Source of the DNA: an uncultured Pirellula sp.
GTDB lineage: Bacteria; Planctomycetota; Planctomycetia; Pirellulales; Pirellulaceae
Assembly (NCBI GenBank): GCA_903858115.1
Contig: CAIOHR010000058.1
Coordinates: forward strand, 167,303-231,302
Length of the DNA: 64,000 nt
Direction: 5' to 3'
The notes under the pieces were generated by a model. That model did not search any database, had not been told where the DNA came from, and saw nothing but the letters and a program-made list of their open reading frames with translations. Shown one piece after another: positions 10,513 through 18,720 of this stretch; position 1 is the first letter of the stretch, and each line of letters starts with the position of its first letter. The position numbers were made by a program, and so were the translations under genes.

Positions 10513-11181
10513 CTAAAGTCCCTTTAGAAACCAACCGGTAAAGTCAATCGCGCGGGTTCTGGGTGGTCGTATGTTGGTGACACGCCCGACAATCTCTCGC
10601 AATATCCGCTGCTCGAGATCTGTATCGTTTTCGAGTCGAATCCAGCCGAGGGTCAATGGCGCACTCAGTAGTCTATTGTCCGTTCGTGAGAGCGTTCCGT
10701 CGTGTCGTGTTGAGGCTGAGCCTTCGGCTGAAAGCAGTGACCGATCGACGTCTTCGATCTCTTTGATGACTTCGACGGCAACACTAAAGCCCTCATTGAC
10801 CGGTATTACTCGGATTTTGGCAGTACGGCGAATCGTCTGTAGAGTACTTTGCAATCGCTGGTATCCCTCTAGAGCGTCTTTTCTCCATGGTTCCAGGTAG
10901 GTGGCACCGACCTGTGGGTGAGTTTCCATGGTACCTTCGATCCACTGCGTCGAGTCTCGAACGGGGCGTTGCTCGATCTTGATGGAAAAATAATCGTCTA
11001 CCGTGTCAACGATTTGGTTCCAAAGAAACTCGGAGTCTGGCGAGTTCACGGACACGGGATTGGAAAGTAGGGTTTGTTTGTTGAGAGGAATCGATGGTAC
11101 GGATAGGGTTGATCGATTCAGCGTTTCGCAACCCAAAAACAAAAAAACTAAACCGAGATGTCCAAGGTACTTGATCTGCAT
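10513..11181 (-). CDS. Hypothetical lipoprotein
   Basis: 222 aa; N-terminus MQIKYLGHLGLVFLFLGCETLNRS resembles a lipobox. Confidence 0.65.
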   Translation of the reverse strand: MQIKYLGHLGLVFLFLGCETLNRSTLSVPSIPLNKQTLLSNPVSVNSPDSEFLWNQIVDTVDDYFSIKIEQRPVRDSTQWIEGTMETHPQVGATYLEPWRKDALEGYQRLQSTLQTIRRTAKIRVIPVNEGFSVAVEVIKEIEDVDRSLLSAEGSASTRHDGTLSRTDNRLLSAPLTLGWIRLENDTDLEQRILREIVGRVTNIRPPRTRAIDFTGWFLKGL

Positions 11182-11192
11182 AGAAGCCGATC

Positions 11193-11480
11193 CTAGGTGG
11201 ATGGTTTCGTTTGCTCAATATCCTTGAGCGATCGACCAAGACGTTTGCGAGAATTCGGAGTGCCTGAGTTGCCGCGCGAAACGCTAGATCCATCGGCTTC
11301 GACGGTTTGTCCGATGCCAGGTGCTCCGATGGGCGAATTGCTAAATGACAGCAAAGCTGGATGCAGCTTTCCGGAATCTTCCGGAGTTCCGATCGTTTCT
11401 AATGCATCGCTAACGCCTTGGAGCACGGATTGGCGAACTCCATTGCGAATCCATTGAAATAGTCCGAGATTGTTAGCCAT
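11193..11480 (-). CDS. Hypothetical protein
   Basis: 95 aa ORF just upstream of the lipoprotein gene on the same strand. Confidence 0.45.
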   Translation of the reverse strand: MANNLGLFQWIRNGVRQSVLQGVSDALETIGTPEDSGKLHPALLSFSNSPIGAPGIGQTVEADGSSVSRGNSGTPNSRKRLGRSLKDIEQTKPST

Positions 11481-11611
11481 GGTTTCATTCCTAGGTGGCG
11501 ATGGTTCGGGTTTATACGTTTGATGAAACGGACTTTAGCAACTTGACCGACCTGGCTCTAGATGGAATCGGGGGTGTTTTTCTTTGACAAAGCCGCGAAA
11601 GTTCAAAGTAT

Positions 11612-11730
11612 TGACACAGCCGACCAAAAGTTAAAGTAGTAGGCACATTCCATGTGCCGTCCACCTAAAATCCCTGCAAATCTTGAAGAGCGGACGGCGC
11701 GACGGAGCGTGCCTGCTGCTACTTTTTTTT
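11612..11730. repeat. REPIN/MITE-like palindromic element, copy 1
   Basis: acagccgaccaaaagttaaagtagtaggcacattccatgtgccgtccac...agagcggacggcgcgacggagcgtgcctgctgctacttt; reverse complement closely matches 35251-35367. Confidence 0.75.
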
Positions 11731-11836
11731 GTTCTGACTTCTTTAGGTGTGACCTGACGTGTCCATGGGATGCCGATACTGAAGCTCTCGACGATTAGGA
11801 CTTAGCGACAACCATTTCAAGCTACAGGATGAAGCC

Positions 11837-12181
11837 ATGAGCACGACAGTTGCATTGCAAACAACGGACTCGAGTTTGCCTAGCCTCGCCAGTTACCCTA
11901 AGGCATCAGATGCGAAGGGATCGCGTACTGCTCTATTGATTCGTCGAGTTATGCAGCAGATCGACGATCTTGTATTGGTAATCGACTACCGAGACAAAGA
12001 CGGCACAGTGACCAGACGGGTCGTAAGCCCGATTCGATTTGTAGCCGAGGACCGTTTCCTGGCGCTTTGTTTGTCCCGCGAGGAACCTCGCCAGTTCTAC
12101 CTGGATCGCTGCAGTAACGTTCGCGTGGATTTAGCGAACAATTACGTTATGCCAGTCGAAATCATGATTTGTGGTGGCTAG
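11837..12181 (+). CDS. Stand-alone WYL-like domain protein
   Basis: 114 aa; LVIDYRDKDGTVTRRVVSPIRFVAEDRFLALCLSREEPRQFYLDRCSNVRV resembles a WYL domain without an HTH. Confidence 0.5.
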   Translation: MSTTVALQTTDSSLPSLASYPKASDAKGSRTALLIRRVMQQIDDLVLVIDYRDKDGTVTRRVVSPIRFVAEDRFLALCLSREEPRQFYLDRCSNVRVDLANNYVMPVEIMICGG

Positions 12182-12185
12182 TGCG

Positions 12186-14285
12186 TTATTTTTTGTCTAG
12201 CACGAAGCTTTGGAGCGACCACCCTTCTTCTTCGGTATGCATGATGCCGCCGGAAGGCTGGAAATAGGTCCGGATTTCATCGAATGGAGGGAGCTGATTC
12301 CCGTTGAGTTTTTGGGCTTGGTCTTTATTCTTGTTTTTGGGATCGAGGATGCGATCGACGATAGCTGCTAACACACTCTTCGATGCGTTGAGTTTCCCTT
12401 CACGAAAAAGATCGTACTGCATTTCGAAGGAGCGATCGGATCGATTGAACTGCATCACACTCAATTGATCGCTTCCGGCGACGGTACCGAGGATTGACAT
12501 GACGCGTTCGACGTCGGGCTCTTTCATCAGCAGAGATTCCTCCGACTTAAGACGTTTTATCGCATCCTTGATCAGTTCAGCATCAGAGCCAAAAACAAAG
12601 TAACCATCCATAATAGTGATAGCCCAATGCTCGAGAAGAGGTTGGTCGTTCATTTCCTCTTCTTCCTCTTCCTTCTTGTTAGATTTCTTCGATGTATCGA
12701 ATTCGAGAGTTACTTCTGCTTCTTCCTCATTCTTGAAATTCCAGATACGGTAGCCTTCAAAGTCGAGAGGTGTGGCATTGGGCTCGTTCTTGCCGTAGCG
12801 TTCGATCACTTTGTTCAGTTTCTTATCTGGGTCTTTTAGTTTAAATAGCACCAAGGAGCGTTTGCTTTCTGTGGTTACAGGTTTCTGAATCTCGGTGACA
12901 ATAAAAAGTTCGGAAGATAGATAGGGCAACACTTCTTTTTGAATGTCGATTTGAGGCCCTTGGACATCGTCTCGAATTCCCTCCATAACACCCTGGAATG
13001 TTCCGTTACCGACATAAGCATCTACGAGAGGTTCGAATTTGGCAAAGGCATCCTTCAAATTCCAGGATAATCCAACGACCGATGCACTTTCTTTGCTGAG
13101 CCACGAAGGGGGCGATAGCCTTTCCACGTTTGGAAAATCGAGAATACCGACCGCTGGTTTGGTTGGCCTGGCGATCTTCACGAATCCATTGTGGAAAACA
13201 TCGAATCCATCTTCGGCGAGTTGGATATTGCCAGAAACGCATTGAATCGCGTCGAAGCCTTGTGTTTCCAGGATCTTGAGAAGGTCAGGATTTTTGGGCG
13301 TTCTTCCGCCGATTGCGCGCATCAGTTTCGCGATTCCAATGGGGCGAACGAAATACTCCACTTCGTATTTCTCATCTGTGTTTGCGACTTTTGTCTGAAC
13401 GTTTTTGTACAAGTCGAGGTTTGCTAAAGAGTCTTTGCGATCACCTGACTGCGAGCGAATCATTTCCGTCATGGTCGTTGCGTCGTCGGTGGCAAGCAAT
13501 GTGCCATTGCTAATTGCATAGTGCGATTCGAGCATTTTCGTTTCATTGGCAAGAGAAGGAGCCGTGTATTGTGTTACGCTGATCCCTTCGGTGGTCCAAG
13601 TTTTCGATGTTGCCTTTCTTTCGGTAAGTTGAGTGGCCAGTCGCTCGAGGAACTGTTCAGCTTTTTCTTTGCGGTCACCGATCTCAACTGACATGGCGAT
13701 CGAGTAAGGCTTTGTTCCTTCGCGTGCGATCCAACCTAGCGAGGTTTGTCCCGCAGCCAGTACTTCTAAGTCTTCCACCTTGAGGTTAAGCTGCCAGCCG
13801 GCTTCGCTGAACTTTGACTGAATCTCTTCTCGTTGAGTTTTCCAAAAGGCGGCCAGCTTTTCGTCTTTTGCTAGCTTTCCAAGGCCGGTCTTATTCCATA
13901 GCTCGATGAATTCTGGAACATTGGGGAAAGAGATCAACGCCTGCGTGGTGTCCGGAAATACTTTGGCGGCTGGAACGGAGTCGCCGGCAAAACATTCGTG
14001 GGATTTCCACAGGGAGCCAGTCCATGGGAAGCCCAATGTGGAGTTGGCAGCCATGAGGCAAATCATGATAGCTCGACGCGTTCCGTGCGATCGGTTAACT
14101 CTGGAAAATGAGCTTGTCACCGATGTCCCCCTTTGGTTGCAAAATGTCTGAAAAGGCGAATAGTCAGTCTGAAACAAAGCGTGTATCGTATCGCAAACCG
14201 CACGGTGTTGGGAACCCGGCTTTTCCCTTGGAGACCGGTTCTTTTCCCTTCTCGCGAAGTTAGTAGGCCAAATAAATTCTTTCAA
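12186..14285 (-). CDS. Large exported protein, DUF3352-like
   Basis: Up to 699 aa; start uncertain, with a signal-peptide-like segment RRAIMICLMAANSTLGFPW suggesting a start near 14066-14120. Confidence 0.6.
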   Translation of the reverse strand: MKEFIWPTNFARREKNRSPREKPGSQHRAVCDTIHALFQTDYSPFQTFCNQRGTSVTSSFSRVNRSHGTRRAIMICLMAANSTLGFPWTGSLWKSHECFAGDSVPAAKVFPDTTQALISFPNVPEFIELWNKTGLGKLAKDEKLAAFWKTQREEIQSKFSEAGWQLNLKVEDLEVLAAGQTSLGWIAREGTKPYSIAMSVEIGDRKEKAEQFLERLATQLTERKATSKTWTTEGISVTQYTAPSLANETKMLESHYAISNGTLLATDDATTMTEMIRSQSGDRKDSLANLDLYKNVQTKVANTDEKYEVEYFVRPIGIAKLMRAIGGRTPKNPDLLKILETQGFDAIQCVSGNIQLAEDGFDVFHNGFVKIARPTKPAVGILDFPNVERLSPPSWLSKESASVVGLSWNLKDAFAKFEPLVDAYVGNGTFQGVMEGIRDDVQGPQIDIQKEVLPYLSSELFIVTEIQKPVTTESKRSLVLFKLKDPDKKLNKVIERYGKNEPNATPLDFEGYRIWNFKNEEEAEVTLEFDTSKKSNKKEEEEEEMNDQPLLEHWAITIMDGYFVFGSDAELIKDAIKRLKSEESLLMKEPDVERVMSILGTVAGSDQLSVMQFNRSDRSFEMQYDLFREGKLNASKSVLAAIVDRILDPKNKNKDQAQKLNGNQLPPFDEIRTYFQPSGGIMHTEEEGWSLQSFVLDKK

Positions 14286-14297
14286 AGTTGCTTCGAT

Positions 14298-14900
14298 ATG
14301 CCAAAAGACGAAGAAGTTTTAGTAGTCCCGGCTCGACTCCTGGATGAGTTAGGGGCATTCTCTGGTTTTCAGCAGAATGTGGAGCGATACCTGCCTGCCA
14401 TTCTTGATCGATCGAACCAGTCCTTTCATCCTCGGAGTATCGTGGAGGACGATCCGTCTTTCAAGCAGTTGATTCCTTACATCATCCTAGAGTGTAGCGA
14501 TGAGAATCATACCCAGTTGTTTCAGTACACGCGAGGAAAGGGGCAGGGGGAGAAGAGGCTTCATGCGTTGCGGTCTATAGGCATTGGTGGGCATATATCG
14601 GTAGAGGACACTTCGGGGGATGATTGGTATGCCACGGGTATGCAACGCGAGTTAGCCGAAGAAGTCACGATCGAATGTGGAGGCCAGCAACGGATCGTCG
14701 GGTTGATTTACGATGATACGTCGGAGGTTGGACGCGTGCACCTTGGCATTGTGCACATCATGCAGCTTTCTTCTTGCAAAGTTAGCTCAGCCGAATTGGA
14801 ATTGGAGTTTGCTGGCTTTCGGCAAATCGACACGATACAGTCCGAAATAGACCGCTACGAAACGTGGTCTCAACTTTGTATCAAGCATCTGTATTCGTAG
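14298..14900 (+). CDS. NUDIX-like phosphoesterase
   Basis: In-frame ATG at 14298 (MPKDEEVLVVPARLLDELGAFSGF...) inside ORF 14133..14900; GIGGHISVEDTSGDDWYATGMQRELAEEVTIECG resembles a Nudix box. Confidence 0.65.
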   Translation: MPKDEEVLVVPARLLDELGAFSGFQQNVERYLPAILDRSNQSFHPRSIVEDDPSFKQLIPYIILECSDENHTQLFQYTRGKGQGEKRLHALRSIGIGGHISVEDTSGDDWYATGMQRELAEEVTIECGGQQRIVGLIYDDTSEVGRVHLGIVHIMQLSSCKVSSAELELEFAGFRQIDTIQSEIDRYETWSQLCIKHLYS

Positions 14901-14927
14901 TATGCATTTGTCGTTAGCTACGAAACG

Positions 14928-16262
14928 CTAATGGTTGGGCATAGAAGAGAAGTGTGATCTCGCTGCATCGATGGTGTGGCGGATGTCTTCAGAGGTATGT
15001 TTGGCGCTCACGAACAAAGCTTCGAATTGGCTGCACGGCATGTAGACGTTTTGATCCATGAGCCCCCAAAAGTATGCCGCGAACCTTTTGCGATCGGATC
15101 GGTCAGCAGAAGGCCAGTCCGACACAGGGTTGTCGTTGAAGAACAGGGTCATCATGCTTCCCACTCTTTGTAGTTGAGTGCGTATCCCAGCATCCGCGGC
15201 GGCTTGGCTAAGTCCGTTTGCAAGTTGAGTTGAGATTGTTTCCAGGTACTCGTAGGGTGGTTCATCCCGGAGCAATTCTAGTGTTTTCGCGCCTGCAGCG
15301 GTCGCCAGTGGGTTCCCTGAAAGTGTGCCAGCCTGATAGACCTTGCCCGCTGGCATGACGTTATCCATGATCGAGGCGCGGCCCCCGTACGCAGCGAGAG
15401 GCATACCGCCGCCGACAATCTTCCCGAGTGTTGTCATGTCGGGTTCGACGCCCCACACGGCTTGTGCGCCACCGTAGGCGACGCGAAATCCAGTCATGAC
15501 TTCGTCGAAGATCAAAACGCTGTTGTGTTTGTGCGTAAGCTCTCGAAGTGTTCGCAGGAACGGTTGCGTTGGCAGGACGGTGCCCATGTTTCCTACGACA
15601 GGTTCCAAGATCACAGCCGCAATCGCATTTGGTTGTTCATCGAAGACACGAAGGATGGCATCGCAATCGTTGTAGTTCAAAACGATGGTATCTTGAGAAG
15701 TGCCTGAAGTGACTCCAGGCGAATCCGGGACTCCGAGGGTTGCCGCTGCAGAACCGGCGGCGACAAGCAGTGAGTCGACGTGTCCATGGTAGCAACCAGA
15801 GAATTTGACGACTTTGTCTCTTCCTGTGACACCACGGGCTACACGAATGGCGCTCATGGTTGCTTCGGTGCCACTGCTTACGAGGCGCACTCGTTCCATG
15901 CTGGGAACCGCCGAGATGATGAGTTCGGCTAAGTGGGACTCCATTTCCGTTGGTGCTCCGAACGAAGTTCCTCGCGAAGCAGCTTGGCAGATCGCATCAA
16001 TCACTTGGGGGTGGGCGTGGCCGAGAATCATCGGTCCCCAGGAGCCGATGTAATCGATATAGCGATTGCCATCGATGTCAAAAAGGTACTGTGCTTCTGC
16101 ACGTTCGATAAATAGCGGGGAGCCACCCACGGCACCAAAGGCCCGGGCAGGAGAGTTTACGCCGCCGGGAATCAGTTGACGGGCGCGTTGAAATGCCCGA
16201 AGACTATTTTCTCTATTCACTATGGCTATCGTTTTTGAATACTGTCTAGTGTTTCTGATCAC
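14928..16262 (-). CDS. hemL: Glutamate-1-semialdehyde 2,1-aminomutase
   Basis: 444 aa; RARQLIPGGVNSPARAFGAVGGSPLFIERA, VRLVSSGTEATMSAIRVARG, MTTLGKIVGGGMPLAAYGGRASIM. Confidence 0.96.
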   Translation of the reverse strand: MIRNTRQYSKTIAIVNRENSLRAFQRARQLIPGGVNSPARAFGAVGGSPLFIERAEAQYLFDIDGNRYIDYIGSWGPMILGHAHPQVIDAICQAASRGTSFGAPTEMESHLAELIISAVPSMERVRLVSSGTEATMSAIRVARGVTGRDKVVKFSGCYHGHVDSLLVAAGSAAATLGVPDSPGVTSGTSQDTIVLNYNDCDAILRVFDEQPNAIAAVILEPVVGNMGTVLPTQPFLRTLRELTHKHNSVLIFDEVMTGFRVAYGGAQAVWGVEPDMTTLGKIVGGGMPLAAYGGRASIMDNVMPAGKVYQAGTLSGNPLATAAGAKTLELLRDEPPYEYLETISTQLANGLSQAAADAGIRTQLQRVGSMMTLFFNDNPVSDWPSADRSDRKRFAAYFWGLMDQNVYMPCSQFEALFVSAKHTSEDIRHTIDAARSHFSSMPNH

Positions 16263-16301
16263 GGAGGGTCTATGTGCCCAGTCCGCTGGCCGGACCGCAG
16301 T

Positions 16302-16628
16302 TTACCAGCCCATCACCATATTCGATTCGATAATTCTACGCGCTTTTTCTAGATCGGATCCAGTTTCAGCCATGTAAAGACGGATTGCATGAAGTTTATC
16401 ACCAGACGATTTTGACAAGCAATCTCGAGCGATGGAGCACATGTCGATCGGTGTTCCGATGGAACCAAGCGCGGATTTGGAGATGACCCAAGAGCTGCGA
16501 GGTCGTCGAGTTAATCGAAGGATCGTATCGGTCGGATAGGCGTCGACCAGCGCGTCGGTAGCTGCAGGCTCATTGTCCGCCCACGTGATGAATATGTGTG
16601 CGTCGGTCTCGATTTCGTAAAGCGGCAT
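16302..16628 (-). CDS. Hypothetical protein
   Basis: Start assigned to the internal ATG (MPLYEIETDAHIFITWADNEPAATDALVDAYPTD...) of ORF 16302..16802; 108 aa. Confidence 0.5.
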   Translation of the reverse strand: MPLYEIETDAHIFITWADNEPAATDALVDAYPTDTILRLTRRPRSSWVISKSALGSIGTPIDMCSIARDCLSKSSGDKLHAIRLYMAETGSDLEKARRIIESNMVMGW

Positions 16629-16994
16629 TGTGCATGAAGGGGTGTTAGAGTTTTTTCCGAATAACCGCCTGACGAAAACGAATAGTAACTGACCAGCTTT
16701 ATTTGTCGAACTCCATTTTTCCTGATTGGCATTTGTGGGTAGTTTTTGAGCGGATCGGAGGGGTTTCGTGCGTCTTGGGACGGTTTTGCCGCGCAAAGTC
16801 ACTCCAGTTTTCCCATCTTCGCCTTGTAAACCGTCTTGGTCTCAGGGCCGTTGAGTGAGGCCGTAGGGTTGACATTTTGGGGCGATGTCGATAGCTTTTC
16901 TAGATTCTTGCGCTTACTGGGTCGGTAGTGAAAACGGGGGTTCTGAGTTCACCGCCACCTCCGAAAAAGACCTATATACACTGCTGGCACCCGA

Positions 16995-18458
16995 ATGAAT
17001 CCTCAAGAACTGCTTCGAATAGTAGATTCGTTGCATCGCGAAAAGCAGATCAGTCCTGATCTCGTTATTTCCGCGATCGAATCTGCCCTCGTCACCGCTG
17101 CCAAGCGACAATTTGGCGAGGAAGCGGAGGTGTTGGTGAAAATTGCCCCAGAAGGAGGGCAAATTAGCGCTACCGTCAACGGGAAAGCTCTGAGCCAAGA
17201 TGAAATTGGTCGAATCGGAGCTCAGACGGCAAAGCAAGTTATCATCCAGAAACTCAAAGAAGCGGAGCGAGACGCTCGGTTGGACGAGTTTTATACACAG
17301 GTCGGCCAGCTTGTTACAGGTATCGTGCAGCGAACGGAACGAGGTTTGACTATCGTTCAGTTAGGCAATGTCGAAGCGATCTTGCCTCGTAGCGAGCAGA
17401 TCCCTGGCGAATCGTACCACAACGGCTCCAGGGTGAGGGCCGTTATTTACGAGGTTAAGGCAGCAGGCAATCGTGTAAAGATTATCCTATCGCGATCGCA
17501 CCCGAGTTTTGTACAACGGCTTTTCGAGCAAGAAATTCCTGAGATTTCAGATGGGGTGATTCGCATCAACGCCATCAGTCGAGAGCCAGGCTATCGCAGC
17601 AAGGTGGCGGTGAGCAGTTCAGATCAACGTATCGATTGCGTCGGCGCTTGCGTTGGAATGCGAGGAAATCGGATCAAGAATGTCACTAGCGAATTGGCTG
17701 GTGAGCGGATCGACATTGTGCGTTGGAGCGATGACCCGATGGTCTTGATTCCAAACGCGCTGCAGCCTGCAGAGGTAGAGCAGGTTCTTCTGTGCGATAT
17801 GATCGGTAGGGCGATTGCTCTGGTGAATGACGAGCATTTGTCCCAAGCGATCGGTCGGTTTGGTCAGAATGTTCGATTGGCTAGCAAGCTTTGCAGTTGG
17901 GACATTGAAATCATGACCGCTTCGGAGCTCGAAAAGCAAATTGAGCGAGCGATGGAAATGTTTATGCGGATCGAGGGGATGACTGAAGAGATCGCCCAGC
18001 AGCTTGTAGAGCAAGGTTACTTGTCGTATGACGACTTGTCCGTGATCGAGCCTGATGCATTGATGGAAATGGGCAATTTGTCCGAAGAAGAAGTGGATGC
18101 GATTGTTCAGCAGGCGGACGATAAAGCGGCTGAGCTCGAAGTGGAAGAAGAAGAAAGAAAAATCAAGGAAAAAGCTGACAAAGAGCGTCGAGCCACGGAG
18201 GAGCTTGAAGCAAAAGAGCGAAGCCAGGCAGCTGCAAAGTCTCAGCCTCCTGCCACGCCATCCCAGGAAGCTTCTCCTTCGGAATCGCTGACTCAGGACG
18301 CGGTGATCAAGGACGCTGTGGTCAAGGACGCTGTGGTCAAGGACGCGGTGGTCAAGGACGCGGTGGTCAAGGACGCTGTGGTAGAGGTTGCTGCGAATAC
18401 GGATGCTTTAAGCCCGCCAGAATCGACCAATCAAAATGGAGAAGAATCGCAAAGTTAA
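16995..18458 (+). CDS. nusA: Transcription termination/antitermination protein NusA
   Basis: 487 aa; MNPQELLRIVDSLHREKQISPDLVISAIESALVTAAKRQFGEE and VGACVGMRGNRIKNVTSELAGERIDIVRWSDDP; followed by infB. Confidence 0.95.
   Translation: MNPQELLRIVDSLHREKQISPDLVISAIESALVTAAKRQFGEEAEVLVKIAPEGGQISATVNGKALSQDEIGRIGAQTAKQVIIQKLKEAERDARLDEFYTQVGQLVTGIVQRTERGLTIVQLGNVEAILPRSEQIPGESYHNGSRVRAVIYEVKAAGNRVKIILSRSHPSFVQRLFEQEIPEISDGVIRINAISREPGYRSKVAVSSSDQRIDCVGACVGMRGNRIKNVTSELAGERIDIVRWSDDPMVLIPNALQPAEVEQVLLCDMIGRAIALVNDEHLSQAIGRFGQNVRLASKLCSWDIEIMTASELEKQIERAMEMFMRIEGMTEEIAQQLVEQGYLSYDDLSVIEPDALMEMGNLSEEEVDAIVQQADDKAAELEVEEEERKIKEKADKERRATEELEAKERSQAAAKSQPPATPSQEASPSESLTQDAVIKDAVVKDAVVKDAVVKDAVVKDAVVEVAANTDALSPPESTNQNGEESQS
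18297..18386 (+). repeat. 15-bp in-frame tandem repeat, 6 units, in the nusA 3' end
   Basis: gacgcggtgatcaag / gacgctgtggtcaag x2 / gacgcggtggtcaag x2 / gacgctgtggtagag, encoding (DAVVK)n. Confidence 0.97.
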
Positions 18459-18720
18459 TATTGAATTGAAGTCTAACGCAATCATGAGTGATACGGTACG
18501 ATCATGATTAGAAGTTGCGTTGGCGATCTTTCGAGATCGATTTGTCAATGGAATCAAGGCTTCGGCATGTGTCATGCGGGAGCCGTGGGAGGACCCACAA
18601 CCAACTTCGTGGGGGCATCCAAATGAAGTAATATACAGGTCGAGAAGGGCGAGTACTTCGGCTACCATTTGCCGAAGCTTGTACTTCTCCAAGGGTTGAG
18701 AACCCGAGGAAAGTTGCTCA

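Noticed and set aside
18297-18386. Regularly spaced repeats resembling a CRISPR array
   Set aside because: Contiguous 15-bp units in frame with nusA, no spacers and no cas genes; a coding tandem repeat.
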